A stretch of DNA of 64,000 nt, from assembly GCA_973895155.1 (NCBI GenBank), contig OZ316897.1, positions 5,270,001 through 5,334,000 on the forward strand, read 5' to 3'. Below the pieces are notes generated by a model that was not told the origin of the DNA, ran no database searches, and saw only the letters and a list, made by a program, of their open reading frames with translations. The stretch's first letter is position 1, and each line of letters begins with the position of its first letter. The position numbers and the translations under genes are program-made. Below, piece after piece: positions 47,785-58,387 of the stretch. This DNA comes from Marsupella aquatica. Its lineage: Eukaryota; Marchantiophyta.

Positions 47785-50044
47785 TGTGGAATGGCAAATC
47801 AGAGTTATGGAGTAAAACTGGTACAATTTAAGACTTTTTGTCACCACTTGAGAGTTTTTGGAAGCATCTGATCACCCCTTAACATATTTCCTTGAAATTT
47901 TGTTTTTCATTTATTAATGAAGCCACGAAAGACCCCATAGCAGGGGGACACCGCAAACAACACCAAAAGAACCAGAAGCAGCCATGCCCCACATAAAGGA
48001 CAGCCAGTGAAGCAAACTATGTTTGCCAAAAATCGGCGACAAGTGCCAGCAACAAGCCAAGCATGCCATGCGTGACCAAAATTCAGAGGCCAATACCTAG
48101 CAAGGCGAACTAACCAACTAAACTAAGCTCTCATATGCCTGGGCCAGTAGCCAGAAACCAGGGGCCAATACTGAGCACGACAGACTAATAGCTATAAAAT
48201 TATCACAAATGTCCACGCTAACAGTCGTGAGCCAAGGCATCAATAGACTACATCCATGAGGTCCAAAGATGACCTCAGCCAAACGTGATCCACACCTGAC
48301 AGCTATTCAACCACACAACTCGCTCTTCATTAATAAGTTCTTTGACACGCATCATTCTGGTGCGACGCCTGCCCAATGGCAAGCTCACACCCACCGCAGT
48401 AACATGGTCAGTTGCTTTCGATAGTATAAATCGAAGATCAAATTTCCTGCAGCCATTTGCCTGAAACTCATGCACATTCCGTCCTAACCATAATGACCAG
48501 AGGATCTGGTAAAAGATGAAAAGATTAGCAACTGTGTTGTGTTCTCTGCCAACTGTCAGATCCAACATGGATAGTAGCCTACTCGAGTAATCAGGAAAGG
48601 TGTCGTGGAAGCACCGAGCACCTAGGGCCCAGCATTTGTGTGCATGCTCACACTGAGCAAAGAGGTGGGGGATGGTTTCAGTGACACCGTGACACAGCTT
48701 GCAAAATCCATCTCCCTTGCCTATGCGAACCGCTCGGACTCCCGTAAATAATCTTGAGGCCAGGACTCTCCAGACAAAAATTTTAGCCCGTGAGGATAGG
48801 TCAGACCTCCACAGTCCAGTCCAGGCCTCCTTCCATTCCTCAACTGATTTTGTGCTGCCCCAAGTGCGGTTCAAGCTACGAAAATCCTCTACAATAGGGC
48901 GAAGGATAGAGTAGGCCCTCCTGTTGGTGAGTCTAAAAGCATTCATCAGGGCCAGACCCCTTAACATATTTGAGCCTCAAAAGGAAGTTTTGGAAAGAAG
49001 TGAAGAAGTTGGGATTTCAGACTGAAGAATCGCTTCCTGCTAAATCCGGAGAAAATCGCTTTTAGCTAAATCCGGAGAAAATCACTTTTAGTGGATTTCG
49101 GTTTGAGGATTCTGCACCAACTTTGTCGGATGATTGCGGATCGGTCCGATGTCGTTTTGAGAAGATTTTTGGTGCATTGGAAAGCTCTTTCCAAGGGTTG
49201 TAAGGAGAATTTTATTTTGGTCCCAAAAGACAAACTTCAGAATAATCCAAACCGATTCTCCAAGGTTTTTTGGCATATGTTACTTAAATTGCTTCCTATC
49301 TCTTTTCTCACCTCTTGAGCTTTCCCATGAGTTAGATAGAGTAGGATATAGAGGGACATAGTTTAGTTTACCTTTAGGAATTAGATTTAGAGAGTCTTAG
49401 TCTTATTTTACCTTTTAGGACCTTAAGTTTAGATGAGAAAAGGTTTTTAGGCTTCTAAACCTTTTGGCATCTCAAACCTTTTGAGGAAGCCTTACAAGTG
49501 GACTCCCAAGACCATGATTCATTGTCTTTTCTTCAACATTGATTTTTGACCAAGTGTGGGTTTTTTTCTCATGCCAAATTGGGCTTAGAAGAAAGAATTT
49601 AATGGAGAAGACTTGTACCACTCACATCAATTGAATTTCAAACATTTCATGGATCAAACTTCAGTATTCAAGTTTTGATGTTTGAATTAGTTGTAGGAAA
49701 TAGATGTGAATGGATAACTAAGGTGTGCCTTTGAAATCTAGTTGAAATGGGAATTGTACCAACCTTCATGACGTAAAACTGATCACTACTAAGTGTATAA
49801 GGAAGTTAGAGGGAAGAGAAAACCTTTCAATCTATTGAGAAGAAGCCAAACCTAAGGAAATTCATTTCAGCATTTGTGACATAATAATCATTTCAGGATT
49901 ATATAAGGAAAAATAGCAAAGAAATTGCTTGAAGATTTTGAACACCACAAAACCTTGGTAAATCGCTTTGTTTATTCTTTAAGGGACCGAATCTTGGTAT
50001 TTAAGGATATAATTACATACATTTTTATTATTCCACTTACCACA
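47785..50044. mobile_element. Unit G, non-coding, TG...CA with GAAGT duplication
   Basis: It starts TGTGGAATGG and ends CTTACCACA, with GAAGT at 47780-47784 and 50045-50049. Without LINE2 it is about 1.18 kb and has no gene. It could be a solo LTR of an unseen LTR retrotransposon, or a small non-autonomous member of the TGTNR group. Confidence 0.65.
47890..48955 (-). mobile_element. LINE2, 5'-truncated, with 16-bp target duplication
   Basis: ACCCCTTAACATATTT occurs at 47874-47889 and 48956-48971, bounding the insert. The minus-strand frame 48275-48967 encodes a zf-RVT region (WRSDLSSRAKIFVWR, CKLCHG...IPHLFAQC). Only the last part of ORF2 is present. Confidence 0.85.
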
Positions 50045-50853
50045 GAAGTTCCACGAGGAGATGGAGCGGAGAAGAAAGACTTTGTACCTTGGCGGAAGGG
50101 CGTACTTCGCTAGCCACATCGAAATCATCATTGAGTGGTACGCTCGTTTCGACTGCCGCAGGCTCCCGCGTATCAATGAGCCCGAGCTGACCCCATCAAA
50201 ATGGGTGTTCAGAACAGGCCGGGCTTTAGCAGAACAGGCCGGGCTCGGAAAGGGCGTCGAGATCGCACGGCTCCGAACCAAGATTGACGGTTTGAAGGGA
50301 CAAGCCGTCAGTTGGCAAAAGGATCTGGAGGAAGCTGACTCTAGGTCTCAGCGGGACACACCGGAGATTGACACCCTGAAGGCAGAGGTGGCGCGGCTTC
50401 AAGGAGAAGCCATGAAACAGGCCCAGTTGGTGGATAAGCTGACGAGCGACACCCAGCAACTGGAGGAGGCATGCCAGGAGGCCACGGAAGAGGCGGACGC
50501 GGCAAAGTGGGAGAATGAATCTCTACTGGACCAGGTCCAGCTACTCAAGCAAGACGTCGACAGACTCAGAAGACAGCGGGATAGCCGCTCCCACTCAGGC
50601 GGCTCTGGCAAGCGTGCCAGGCATTAGCGGCGGAGTAGGATTAAAATAGAGTTAGGAATAGCTAAATCAGGCAATAGGGACAAGCACCTACCCTAGTTAA
50701 AGCAGCACTACCATGCTGTCCAACCTGCGTAGATTAGGATCTTCTAATAAGACAAGCCGTTTTCCGGCCTAACAGCCAGCTTAGTTAGGACCTTAGTTAG
50801 CAAATCTTTGGGCGCGAGGGCACTCCATTCCTCGGCCCTTAGTATTTAGTGCA

Positions 50854-50876
50854 CCCCTCGGTAGAGGCAAGGGGGG
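50854..50876 (+). other. 3' GC hairpin of B2
   Basis: ACCCCTC, loop GGTAGAGGCA, then AGGGGGGT, followed by a T run and preceded by TAGTATTTAG. One T-G pair differs from B1, so the pairing is kept while the bases vary. Confidence 0.55.
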
Positions 50877-51970
50877 TTTTTTAGTCTCAGTGTTGGACAT
50901 CCGCGGTGTGTGCGGGGAGTCCCGACCTCTGGGAGTGAAAGAGTACCAAGGGGAGGGCGTAGGACTAAGCTTGCTGGGCGAGTGCGGAGCCGGGCTCCGT
51001 TGTAGTGTACACCCTCGGCCTTGGACTTGTTCATTCCAGAGCTTTCGGATCAACTAAGTGTGGTGCGTCCCATGGCTCCCTAAACCCAAGAAACCCCCCA
51101 GCTCAAGCCGATTCCCGCAGGTTTCGCGCTTGGCGAGGCCGTTTCCGCGGCTTAGCGGCATGGGACGCTGCTAACCTTCTACTACTACTATTAACATTTT
51201 ACACACATATACTGGACAGATCCTTCATCGGGTCATGAGATACGTAGCCGGCCTAATCTAGGCCTTCCCCTGTCTTCCCCTCCGTCTTGTTAGGTATGTT
51301 TGGATTCCGCCGCCCGAATGATCCCCAATAGGCTTGGTTAAGCCGCTAAGACCTCTCTCAGCTCGACACATCCAACTCTCACTCCCCTGCTTACTTTCCT
51401 TCCTTTTGGTTGATGTGGGCACTCTTCACACAAGTTAATGCGACACACAAATAGCAAAATGACTCATTCTGACTGAGTCATACCATGCACTTGCCATACA
51501 AACAGTACATCTCATACACAAGTTCTGCGAACTAAGCCGTGAGGCCAACTCTATTCAGCTCTTAGGCATGAGGAAACATGAATATACACAAGGGTCACTG
51601 TATGACTAACCGAGAGCTTCTCGTACTACTTGATCCCAGCCCGGCTGGTGCAAACTAAAAACTTGCTAAAGAAGAGGCCCTGAGCTCCCCGCTGCCCAGG
51701 TACTTATCCTGGTAGTGGATCCGCCATTCTTTGCATCGTAAGCCTAATCTACCTAACAATAATCTACTTGCCCGAATCTACCTATGTACAGCAAGGCAGG
51801 AGCACAAGTGTTGCTCCTACCAGTGGGACCGCAATCCCACTAAGCTAAGTGTCAGGGCCGCTCCTGGTTCTGATCCTAATCCTAAACGTGGAGATCCGCG
51901 CCCGCCCTGCCCACTCACGCCTCCTCCCTCCACGTCCGCCCTCCCTAAAAGGAACGGCGCCCTTGCACCG

Positions 51971-54900
51971 TCACGACACCGGTGGTGGATCCTTAATGGA
52001 CGCCCCCAACGCTTCCTCCTCAGCCACTGCCGTAGGCTCATTCCCTGACAGATTACCTGCCCTTGACTGAGTCAATTCTCCCTCGGCCTGACTGGGTCCA
52101 CCATCGGCGTTGGCATCGGCTTGGGAATCGGTTACGGCCTCAGCCTCGGCTACGGTCTCCCCGGCCTGCTCAAGAGGCGGATCTGGAATACCGGCCTCAT
52201 TACTGAGTAGTTTGGCTTGGGCCGCACCACCCCCACCTGTGATGATAGCGGGATCTATTGCCGTATTCATGCCGGAGGATGGTGCTGGTTCTACCTCTTT
52301 GGTCACCACGGCTTGTGGAGTCGGATTACTCCTTGACCCTGAAGGTTTCCGCTTTTTCTTCTTTTCTGGTTCGGCAGCTGGTCCCTTCCCCTTCCCACTT
52401 ACTTCCGGCACTGGTGCAGTTGGCGCGGCTTTTTCTTCGGCCAGTACCACTCCTGGTAACTTGGTTGCCCCAATTGGAGTTGGGCCTGATGAAGACAAGC
52501 ACTTAAATACTGCGGCTTGTTTCTTCAGCCGCTCCGTTTGGTTGTCGGCCCGCCGCTGGAGGTTCTCCATCTTCCTCGTGATTTCCTCCAACTCCTCCTG
52601 GGTCTCATCCAGGTCCTTGCGTGCCTCCTCTAGTTCCTTCTGGGCTTCCTCCCGTTCTTGTTTCAAGGTAGTCCTCTCCTCCGGGGTTGCTCTTAGCTCC
52701 TTGTCGAGCTCTGCAATGATGACAGACTCCATCTGGTTCATCTTGGCGTAAGTCTGTTTGAGCATCTCATCCTTCTCCCTTAGGTCGGCCTTGAAGCTGG
52801 CCGTCAGGGACGCAAGCTCCTGCTGCAGCGCCATAATCCCTTGATAGGATTTCCCTAACTCGGCCTCCTTCTGCTCAAGGGCTCCGCGGATTTTCTCGAG
52901 CTCCCCCTTCAACGCCCATTCCTTTCTTTGGGTCTCCACCATGGCCCGGCTGTTGGCTGTTATGTGGGCCTCCTCTGTATTCTTCAGCTCTTGCTTCCAC
53001 TTCTCCCTCTCTTTGATCGTGTCGGCCAACTCTCCCTGCGTCTGAGTCAGTTTATCCTTGATATTCTGATTATCAGCCTGCGCGGTGTCCAACTGCCCCT
53101 GCATGATGTTCAGCTCATGTCGTTTAATCCGCAGTTCATCTTGGGCTTTCTTGGCCGCCCTTAGATCTTCAATCTCGGCTTCCATCCTCCTAAGCCGCCG
53201 AATGACCTCGTCCTTCTTGCTTCTCTCTAAAGCCACCGCTTCTTCTAATTGGTGCTTCTCCAACTGCTCCCTATGGAAAAAGGGTCCTACCTCCAACTCC
53301 TCTCCAAAGATGCCGAGCGCAAGTTCCCCACACATCTCACCATACTCCATGGCTCTATTCTTAGCGTAGGTGGAGTAAGTAGAAGTAATCGGCATCGCCC
53401 ATCGCGGCCTCTGCTCCCAAGCCGTCTTGCGGATCTCTTCAATCGTGGCTAGAGGTTTGCTTCCTTTTTTGGCTAGCCGCCTGATGTCCTCCGGCCAATC
53501 TCCTCCTGGTAAATCCTTTTCCCTAGCCAGGGCTGCCTCCTCTTCCTGCTTGATTCGCTCCTGAAATTCCTGCACTGTCTGTTTTATGCCGTCGAAGCTC
53601 GGGGGAGCAACATCTGGTGGGGGAGACTCAGGGCTACTCTGCTGGTTGGGGTCCCCTCGCACTACCCTTGGAAGTGTGGGGACAAACCGGCCACAGGTCC
53701 TTACTCCTGGGACGTGATGGTCCGACCCATAGCCGGAATTATCATGGCTGCAGTCCTCCACTGCCTCCTCTACTTCTTGGCCGTCCGGCTTCTCCCTCTC
53801 CTCTTCGGTAGGAGCTTCAGGCAATTCTGCCTCAGATTCGGAGCTTGAGATTCCCACATACATTCGAACACCTGGCTTGGATTCAGGCCTGATTCTCTCC
53901 TTGTCTCCAGCAAAGGGGTTTTCTCTTGTGAGCCGGTGTAGGCCTACCTCTGTAGTAGTGTCCTGTATTGTTGCCGTTGCCGTTGTTGTTGCCGATGCCG
54001 ATTTCTTTTCTTTCTCCAGTAGTTTCAGCAGACTCTGCATGCCTGGTTGCTGCATCGGCAAGTCCTCCTTCCTGGGCCTAAACACCTGCTCGATCGTAGG
54101 GCTAACAGGTGGTTGAGGCTTCTTAGCCAACGGCCTCGGCGTTGGAGCTTCCTCGGGTGCCCTTACCTGCAGGGGAAGTACCGGGGCAAAAGTCTGACCT
54201 CTGGCATACCGGCACAACAGCGGCATGTGATAGCCAAGCCGCGACACGCTCCCCATGCCGATTACCTGCTGCTCCTCCTTTAAGATCTTCTTCAATTGGT
54301 TGAGGAGGTACCCGTTGTAGTCCCGGCTTGGGTCTGGCCTTTCTGCCAGATAGACCTGTGCCTTGCCGATCTCTGCCCTCGGCAAGTTACAATGCATGGT
54401 CACCCGCAAGAAGTCGATCATCTCTCCTATGTGCGGGTTGGTGCAGGTGTTCCGGAAGAAGCCATTCTTCGTTGATGGCCCGGGGAACGACCGGAACTCC
54501 TTGTCAGGCAAGGTCTTCCTGGTATCAACTTTGGTCTTATTGCCTATCGGCAAGCCAAACACTTCGGCAATTACCTTGGGAGTAAGATAGAAATCCTTCC
54601 CATATATCCTCGTGCAATTGGTCTCGGGTTCCCATGACCCCACGAATTCTAATAGGTCTGACTCCGGTACCTCCGGCTTCAGCCATGGTAATCTTACAAA
54701 GGCCTCTAAGCCGGATCCGGCCATGAAGTCTTGGTACTTCTTGGTCTGCATGGCCGTGAAGCATGCATCCTCCTCCCGTGCAAAATGTAGTTGCACCTCC
54801 ACCGGTAGGGTTGCCGCCCAGCCCTTCCAGGTGTCATCCCTGGTTGGAATGGCCTTGATGGGATCGACCTCCTCCTCTTCGGCTTCTCCCTGCCTCCTGC

Positions 54901-55603
54901 TCTGCTGCTCGGCTGGCTTCTTTGGTGCCGCCGACCTCGTTCTTTTTGCCGGGGTGGCTTCATCGTTGACGGCTCCCTTCCTCTTCATCTCTGCTGCCGT
55001 GGAGGTTTCTCCTAGCACCGTTGCCTGGGTCCACCTTTCCGTGCTACCCTTTAATTCCCAGTGTATGTCGTTGCAGTTCTTGATGGCCTCTCGGATGCCG
55101 ACGATGCTGTCTTTGCAAAACAGAAGATCATCGAGTTGATTGGAAGTAGGCGTCCACACGAACTCGTCCTTGATGAGTTCGCCTCCTAAGAAAGCCGTCT
55201 TCTGCAGCTCCCACAATCGAGCGAGCTCCTGCCGTTCTCGAGCTACCCTTTCTGATTCCTCGTCCTCATAAGTCTTGATGTACTCAGTTGCCCGTTCGAA
55301 CAGGCATCCCCAGAAATGTGCCGCTTGATTGACGTTGCTCATACCCTCCTTAGGTCGATCGTCGGTATCTACTCTCTCCCCGAGTGCTTGCCTAAGCAGC
55401 TGACAGTAGTTGGCCTCCCGTAGTCGTCTGCCTAGTTCGTGCTCGCAAATGAGCCACCATCTCCTGCAAGCGCTCCTTACCCCTCTCCTCTGCCGGTCCT
55501 TCTTCCCGTTGATCCTTCCTAGCCGCCGACGCTTAACGCGCCCTAACCCTAATCGAGTTTTCACCCTCAGCATCCTTACCTCCGGCCTCGGCCCGGGTTC
55601 CAT
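51971..55603 (-). CDS. Family A coiled-coil protein, intact (1210 aa)
   Basis: The only uninterrupted copy. Order: MSNVNQAAHFWG at 88; a helical region with ERQELARLWELQKTAF; a basic KRTRSAAPKK patch then an acidic run (about 210-250); a conserved globular block (about 255-470) with WKGWAATLP, DLLEFVGSWE, LTPKVIAEVFGLP (FGLP at 349-352), NGFFRNTCTNPH and LPRAEIGKAQVYL; acidic linker; EYGEMCGELALGIF (752 on); coiled coil about 775-1030; a Lys-rich cluster near 1085; Ala/Pro/Glu tail. No catalytic domain recognised. The layout is reminiscent of plant gypsy-type 'putative transposon' proteins with coiled coils, but homology is not shown. A TATA-like TTTATA complement at 55619-55624 is only 16 bp before the first ATG, so the Met at 55342 (1123 aa) is the better start. 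Confidence 0.75.
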   Translation of the reverse strand: MEPGPRPEVRMLRVKTRLGLGRVKRRRLGRINGKKDRQRRGVRSACRRWWLICEHELGRRLREANYCQLLRQALGERVDTDDRPKEGMSNVNQAAHFWGCLFERATEYIKTYEDEESERVARERQELARLWELQKTAFLGGELIKDEFVWTPTSNQLDDLLFCKDSIVGIREAIKNCNDIHWELKGSTERWTQATVLGETSTAAEMKRKGAVNDEATPAKRTRSAAPKKPAEQQSRRQGEAEEEEVDPIKAIPTRDDTWKGWAATLPVEVQLHFAREEDACFTAMQTKKYQDFMAGSGLEAFVRLPWLKPEVPESDLLEFVGSWEPETNCTRIYGKDFYLTPKVIAEVFGLPIGNKTKVDTRKTLPDKEFRSFPGPSTKNGFFRNTCTNPHIGEMIDFLRVTMHCNLPRAEIGKAQVYLAERPDPSRDYNGYLLNQLKKILKEEQQVIGMGSVSRLGYHMPLLCRYARGQTFAPVLPLQVRAPEEAPTPRPLAKKPQPPVSPTIEQVFRPRKEDLPMQQPGMQSLLKLLEKEKKSASATTTATATIQDTTTEVGLHRLTRENPFAGDKERIRPESKPGVRMYVGISSSESEAELPEAPTEEEREKPDGQEVEEAVEDCSHDNSGYGSDHHVPGVRTCGRFVPTLPRVVRGDPNQQSSPESPPPDVAPPSFDGIKQTVQEFQERIKQEEEAALAREKDLPGGDWPEDIRRLAKKGSKPLATIEEIRKTAWEQRPRWAMPITSTYSTYAKNRAMEYGEMCGELALGIFGEELEVGPFFHREQLEKHQLEEAVALERSKKDEVIRRLRRMEAEIEDLRAAKKAQDELRIKRHELNIMQGQLDTAQADNQNIKDKLTQTQGELADTIKEREKWKQELKNTEEAHITANSRAMVETQRKEWALKGELEKIRGALEQKEAELGKSYQGIMALQQELASLTASFKADLREKDEMLKQTYAKMNQMESVIIAELDKELRATPEERTTLKQEREEAQKELEEARKDLDETQEELEEITRKMENLQRRADNQTERLKKQAAVFKCLSSSGPTPIGATKLPGVVLAEEKAAPTAPVPEVSGKGKGPAAEPEKKKKRKPSGSRSNPTPQAVVTKEVEPAPSSGMNTAIDPAIITGGGGAAQAKLLSNEAGIPDPPLEQAGETVAEAEAVTDSQADANADGGPSQAEGELTQSRAGNLSGNEPTAVAEEEALGASIKDPPPVS

Positions 55604-55618
55604 GGTTGCCCCTAATGG

Positions 55619-55624
55619 TTTATA
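55619..55624 (-). promoter_or_regulatory. TATA-like site of A5
   Basis: TATAAA in GGAAAATATAAACC, conserved in A2 and A3 (43071), about 95 bp inside the element terminus. A start site 25-30 bp further would lie past the ATG at 55603. Confidence 0.45.
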
Positions 55625-56409
55625 TTTTCCTTGTTTTGTCCCTATACTAAGGTGTTCCTAGGGTGCCTTCCTGCTTTACCTACTTAACTGGCCGAGTGAT
55701 TCCTGTCTAGGCATCACACTAAGTGTACGCATATGTCTCCTATGTAGTAAAATCCTTTCCCAATATTTCCTTCGTGTAAATCGAGATTGTATGCTTGTGC
55801 GTATGTATATGTGTGAATCTTGTGTATAGGTGCCAACGCTTGGCCGAATGGACTACCCAAGTCGTGCACGGGGTGCAGCTTGCAGGTAAGCGGTTGCGAG
55901 CCCGGGTTGAGTACCCATATCATCGAATCCGGATCAAAGGCGGACAACACAAAGGCTTGGAAGCCTGTAAGCCGGGGTCGATCCTGCTATCGACTGAGGT
56001 ATGTTCCGGCAGCGGAACACAAACCATACCTAGGAGGTGTTTGTATATGACAATAGGCGCACTTAGCGCTAGTTTACGTGAGTTAGGTGCAGTCCGTGCC
56101 TCCCTCCCTGCCCGAACCTTCATTTTGACGAAGGATGTGCCTGTCTAAGCCAAAGCCCGGGTTAAGGCCTAGGCTGACGACGTGACAACATACCCCCGGG
56201 CTAGGCCTAGGTCCATCTGGTGGACAACACCGAGTGTTTGTCAAGCTCTGGGGCACAGGTTAGTCCTTAGCTAGAGCAACGTCCCCAAAAGTGAGCTAGG
56301 GCAACGCCAGGTCCAGATCCAACGATGCGGACTAACACTAGCCCCACACCGGCTCTAGTCCTATCCAACCAACCAACCAACACCCAGTCCCAGAGGGCCT
56401 CAAACTACC

Positions 56410-58023
56410 GTCAACCAAACCTGCTGTAGGTAAACCGCGTCCCCGAGGTAGTCTGGACCGGTACCAAGAACCCTTTGCACGCGAATTATCTCAAGGAGCA
56501 TCAATTGGAGCAATTTTCTCAACTAAACTGGAGGCCCACCGCCTTCGGACCAAGGGAGATATACGAGTTCATCTCCAATTTTGATATTGACATGCCTACC
56601 ACCAAGGTATCAAGGCAAGTCTTGTCACTTACGGAGCACTGATTGGCCCAGATCTTTCGTCTACCAACTGGGCCGGTGCTGATCAAACTCCGGATCCGGG
56701 ATAAGGAGTACACGCCAAGTACTTCAAACCAGAAGGCTCTTGATGGACAACGGGTACAAACAGGGCTCATGTACCAATCTAACCTGTATGGAGCGGCTAA
56801 ACTTCATACAGACTACCCTGCACATGATCAAACCCCCGTCTGAGATTTCCCTTTGTACGATTGTGCAGGTGGAGCAATAGAAGCGGTGAAACTAGGCCCA
56901 ATTCTTTAGCCACCGGTTTTTGGGAGAGCTCAAATGGGCATGCCTATCGGGAGAAGGATGTACTTGGGGAGTCACATTGCAATCATCCTAGACTGGTACA
57001 AACAGTGGCGTGAGACCAGAGGAAAGAATATGGCCACCTTGGCTCCAAGCAATGCCGCCACCACCCCCGGACATACCGGCCTGAGCGCCCCGACTACTGC
57101 GGCTTGGGTAACCCCCAATCCCGTCATTCCTCAAACTACCCCTCCACCCTCCACTCTGTTAGGCATCATTATGAATAATGGGCCTCCCTCGCCATTGAAC
57201 CCCCACTGCCCTCAACGCAGCCACCTCCAATTCCACCACCACCTGAGGAACCCATTCCTTCCCCAGTGCAGACTCCAAAGGAGGTCATCGCTCCGACCGT
57301 GGACATACCCTTACCCAAGAGAATGGAGGATTACAGAGTAGTTATGGGGACCTTGACCCACGACCTAATCCAAAAGTTTAGCCAGGATCTATTGGGGGAA
57401 CTAGCAACATACATTGGGCAACAGGTCGCCTAGTACTTCCAACTGGCCTTCTTCATGTTAGATCACCAACTGCGGATTGTAATCCGCATGGAGGATGAAC
57501 TCATGGCCAAGGGGAATGAGATCGGGGACCTCCAGATGACAATGGAGTGACTGGGGAAGCGGCCATCGCTCGCAGGGAGGAGTTAGTCCGTATCACCCAA
57601 CAACTAAACGGACTAAACCAAGAGTTGCTTAAGGCTCGGGCTGACATCACGGGACTCAAATACACTGTACTCCAGCTTCAAATGGAGTCCTCGGCTCGGG
57701 TTGATAGCCTGACCAACCTAAATAACCAGTTTGTTCAGGCTGCCTAGCAGGTCAGTGCTATCACCGCCAATCGGGATAAGCTGTTAGCCCAAAACCAGGC
57801 CAACCTTCAAACAATCGGCCAGCTCAACTTGGAGGTGGCCCGACTCTAGGCGGAGGTTGACAATGTCTCCAATGAAGCGGAGGAGGCGGTGCCGGATAAC
57901 AAGGTCTTACAGGAGCGGATTACCCTATTGATAAGCCAGCGGAGCAAGGCGGGAAACGCCTCTGATCAAGGCGGCTTGAGGCACCAACCTGACAAGGGGA
58001 CAAACCCTGGACCAATGGCGTGA
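56410..58023 (+). pseudogene. Family C coiled-coil protein, broken
   Basis: Blocks in several frames: VNRVPEVVWTGTKNP, YEFISNFDIDMPT, SLTEHWLAQIFRLPTG (compare B: IFGLPKG), then YLGSHIAIILDWYKQW (compare B: YFASHIEIILEWYARF), a Pro-rich linker, and coiled-coil pieces (57300-57900). TAG at about 56423 stands where C2 has CAG. The last part ends GGLRHQPDKGTNPGPMA. Clearly a diverged relative of family B; decayed. Confidence 0.55.
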
Positions 58024-58387
58024 CGCGTGGGAGGGTGGTTAGCACTGGGGGCAATCAGGCGGCTGCGCAGTGCAATCGGTGAGCCAGGGTTTCTTTTGGG
58101 GTTAACCGTAATGGTAGAGTAGCTGTCGTTAGGCACCAATTAGCGATGTGGTAGCAAGATTAGGACAAGTTAGTTAGCATCATCCAACGTAGGATAGGCG
58201 GCAATCAACGGGCTAGAACAATTGGCAAAAGGACTTAGGTGTTAGCGCCGCAGTCAGTAACCCTTGCCACTGACTATCAACAGGACAATCGGCAAGCGGG
58301 TCAACCGCGTCAATAAGTAGTTAGGTAGGTAGGTCGTGGCCGAGGGAGGTGGCATCTCCCCCGCCCATCAGAAAATAGTATTTAGGT

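Larger units (their letters stand above)
46459..50627 (+). pseudogene. Family B coiled-coil protein of B2, broken and split by G
   Basis: ORF pieces 46492-47049, 47178-47414, 47418-47735, then after element G 50061-50627. They encode YERAIRLAGRHHYLLNF, MGDNVHKNILHPKH, FGLPEG, NGFLMRMCLIPE, PRGEISAAQV, then SHIEIIIEWYARF and a coiled coil (KAEVARLQGEA, EEACQEATEEADAA) ending SGKRARH. TAG at 47412 replaces GAG and TAG at 47733 replaces CAG relative to B1. The G insertion lies in the KKF codons. Confidence 0.7.
51059..55718 (-). mobile_element. Element A5, complete and intact (4660 bp)
   Basis: In its own sense it begins TGTGATGCCTAG and ends GGGACGCACCACA. CTAAG flanks it at 51054-51058 and 55719-55723, inside the 3' region of B2. 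Terminal inverted repeats are only TGTGRTGC. The first 115 bp do not recur at the other end, so there are no LTRs. The GGCGGAA motif (51304-51319) is 245 bp from the 3' end. A 10-bp inverted pair, GCGTCCCATG, lies within the last 120 bp. Confidence 0.85.
46094..56187 (+). mobile_element. Element B2 with nested G, LINE2 and A5
   Basis: It is family B by comparison with B1. It lacks about 150 bp of the 5' end, starting at the junction with A3. It is interrupted by G (47785-50044) and by A5 (51059-55718), and ends GACGTGACA at 56187 with the GGCGGAAC motif at 56003-56018. The right 5-bp flank is ACATA; the left flank is lost. Confidence 0.75.

Noticed and set aside
51059-55718. A5 as a Helitron because of the subterminal GCGTCCCATG inverted pair
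   Set aside because: It has a 5-bp target duplication and TG...CA ends, which Helitrons lack.
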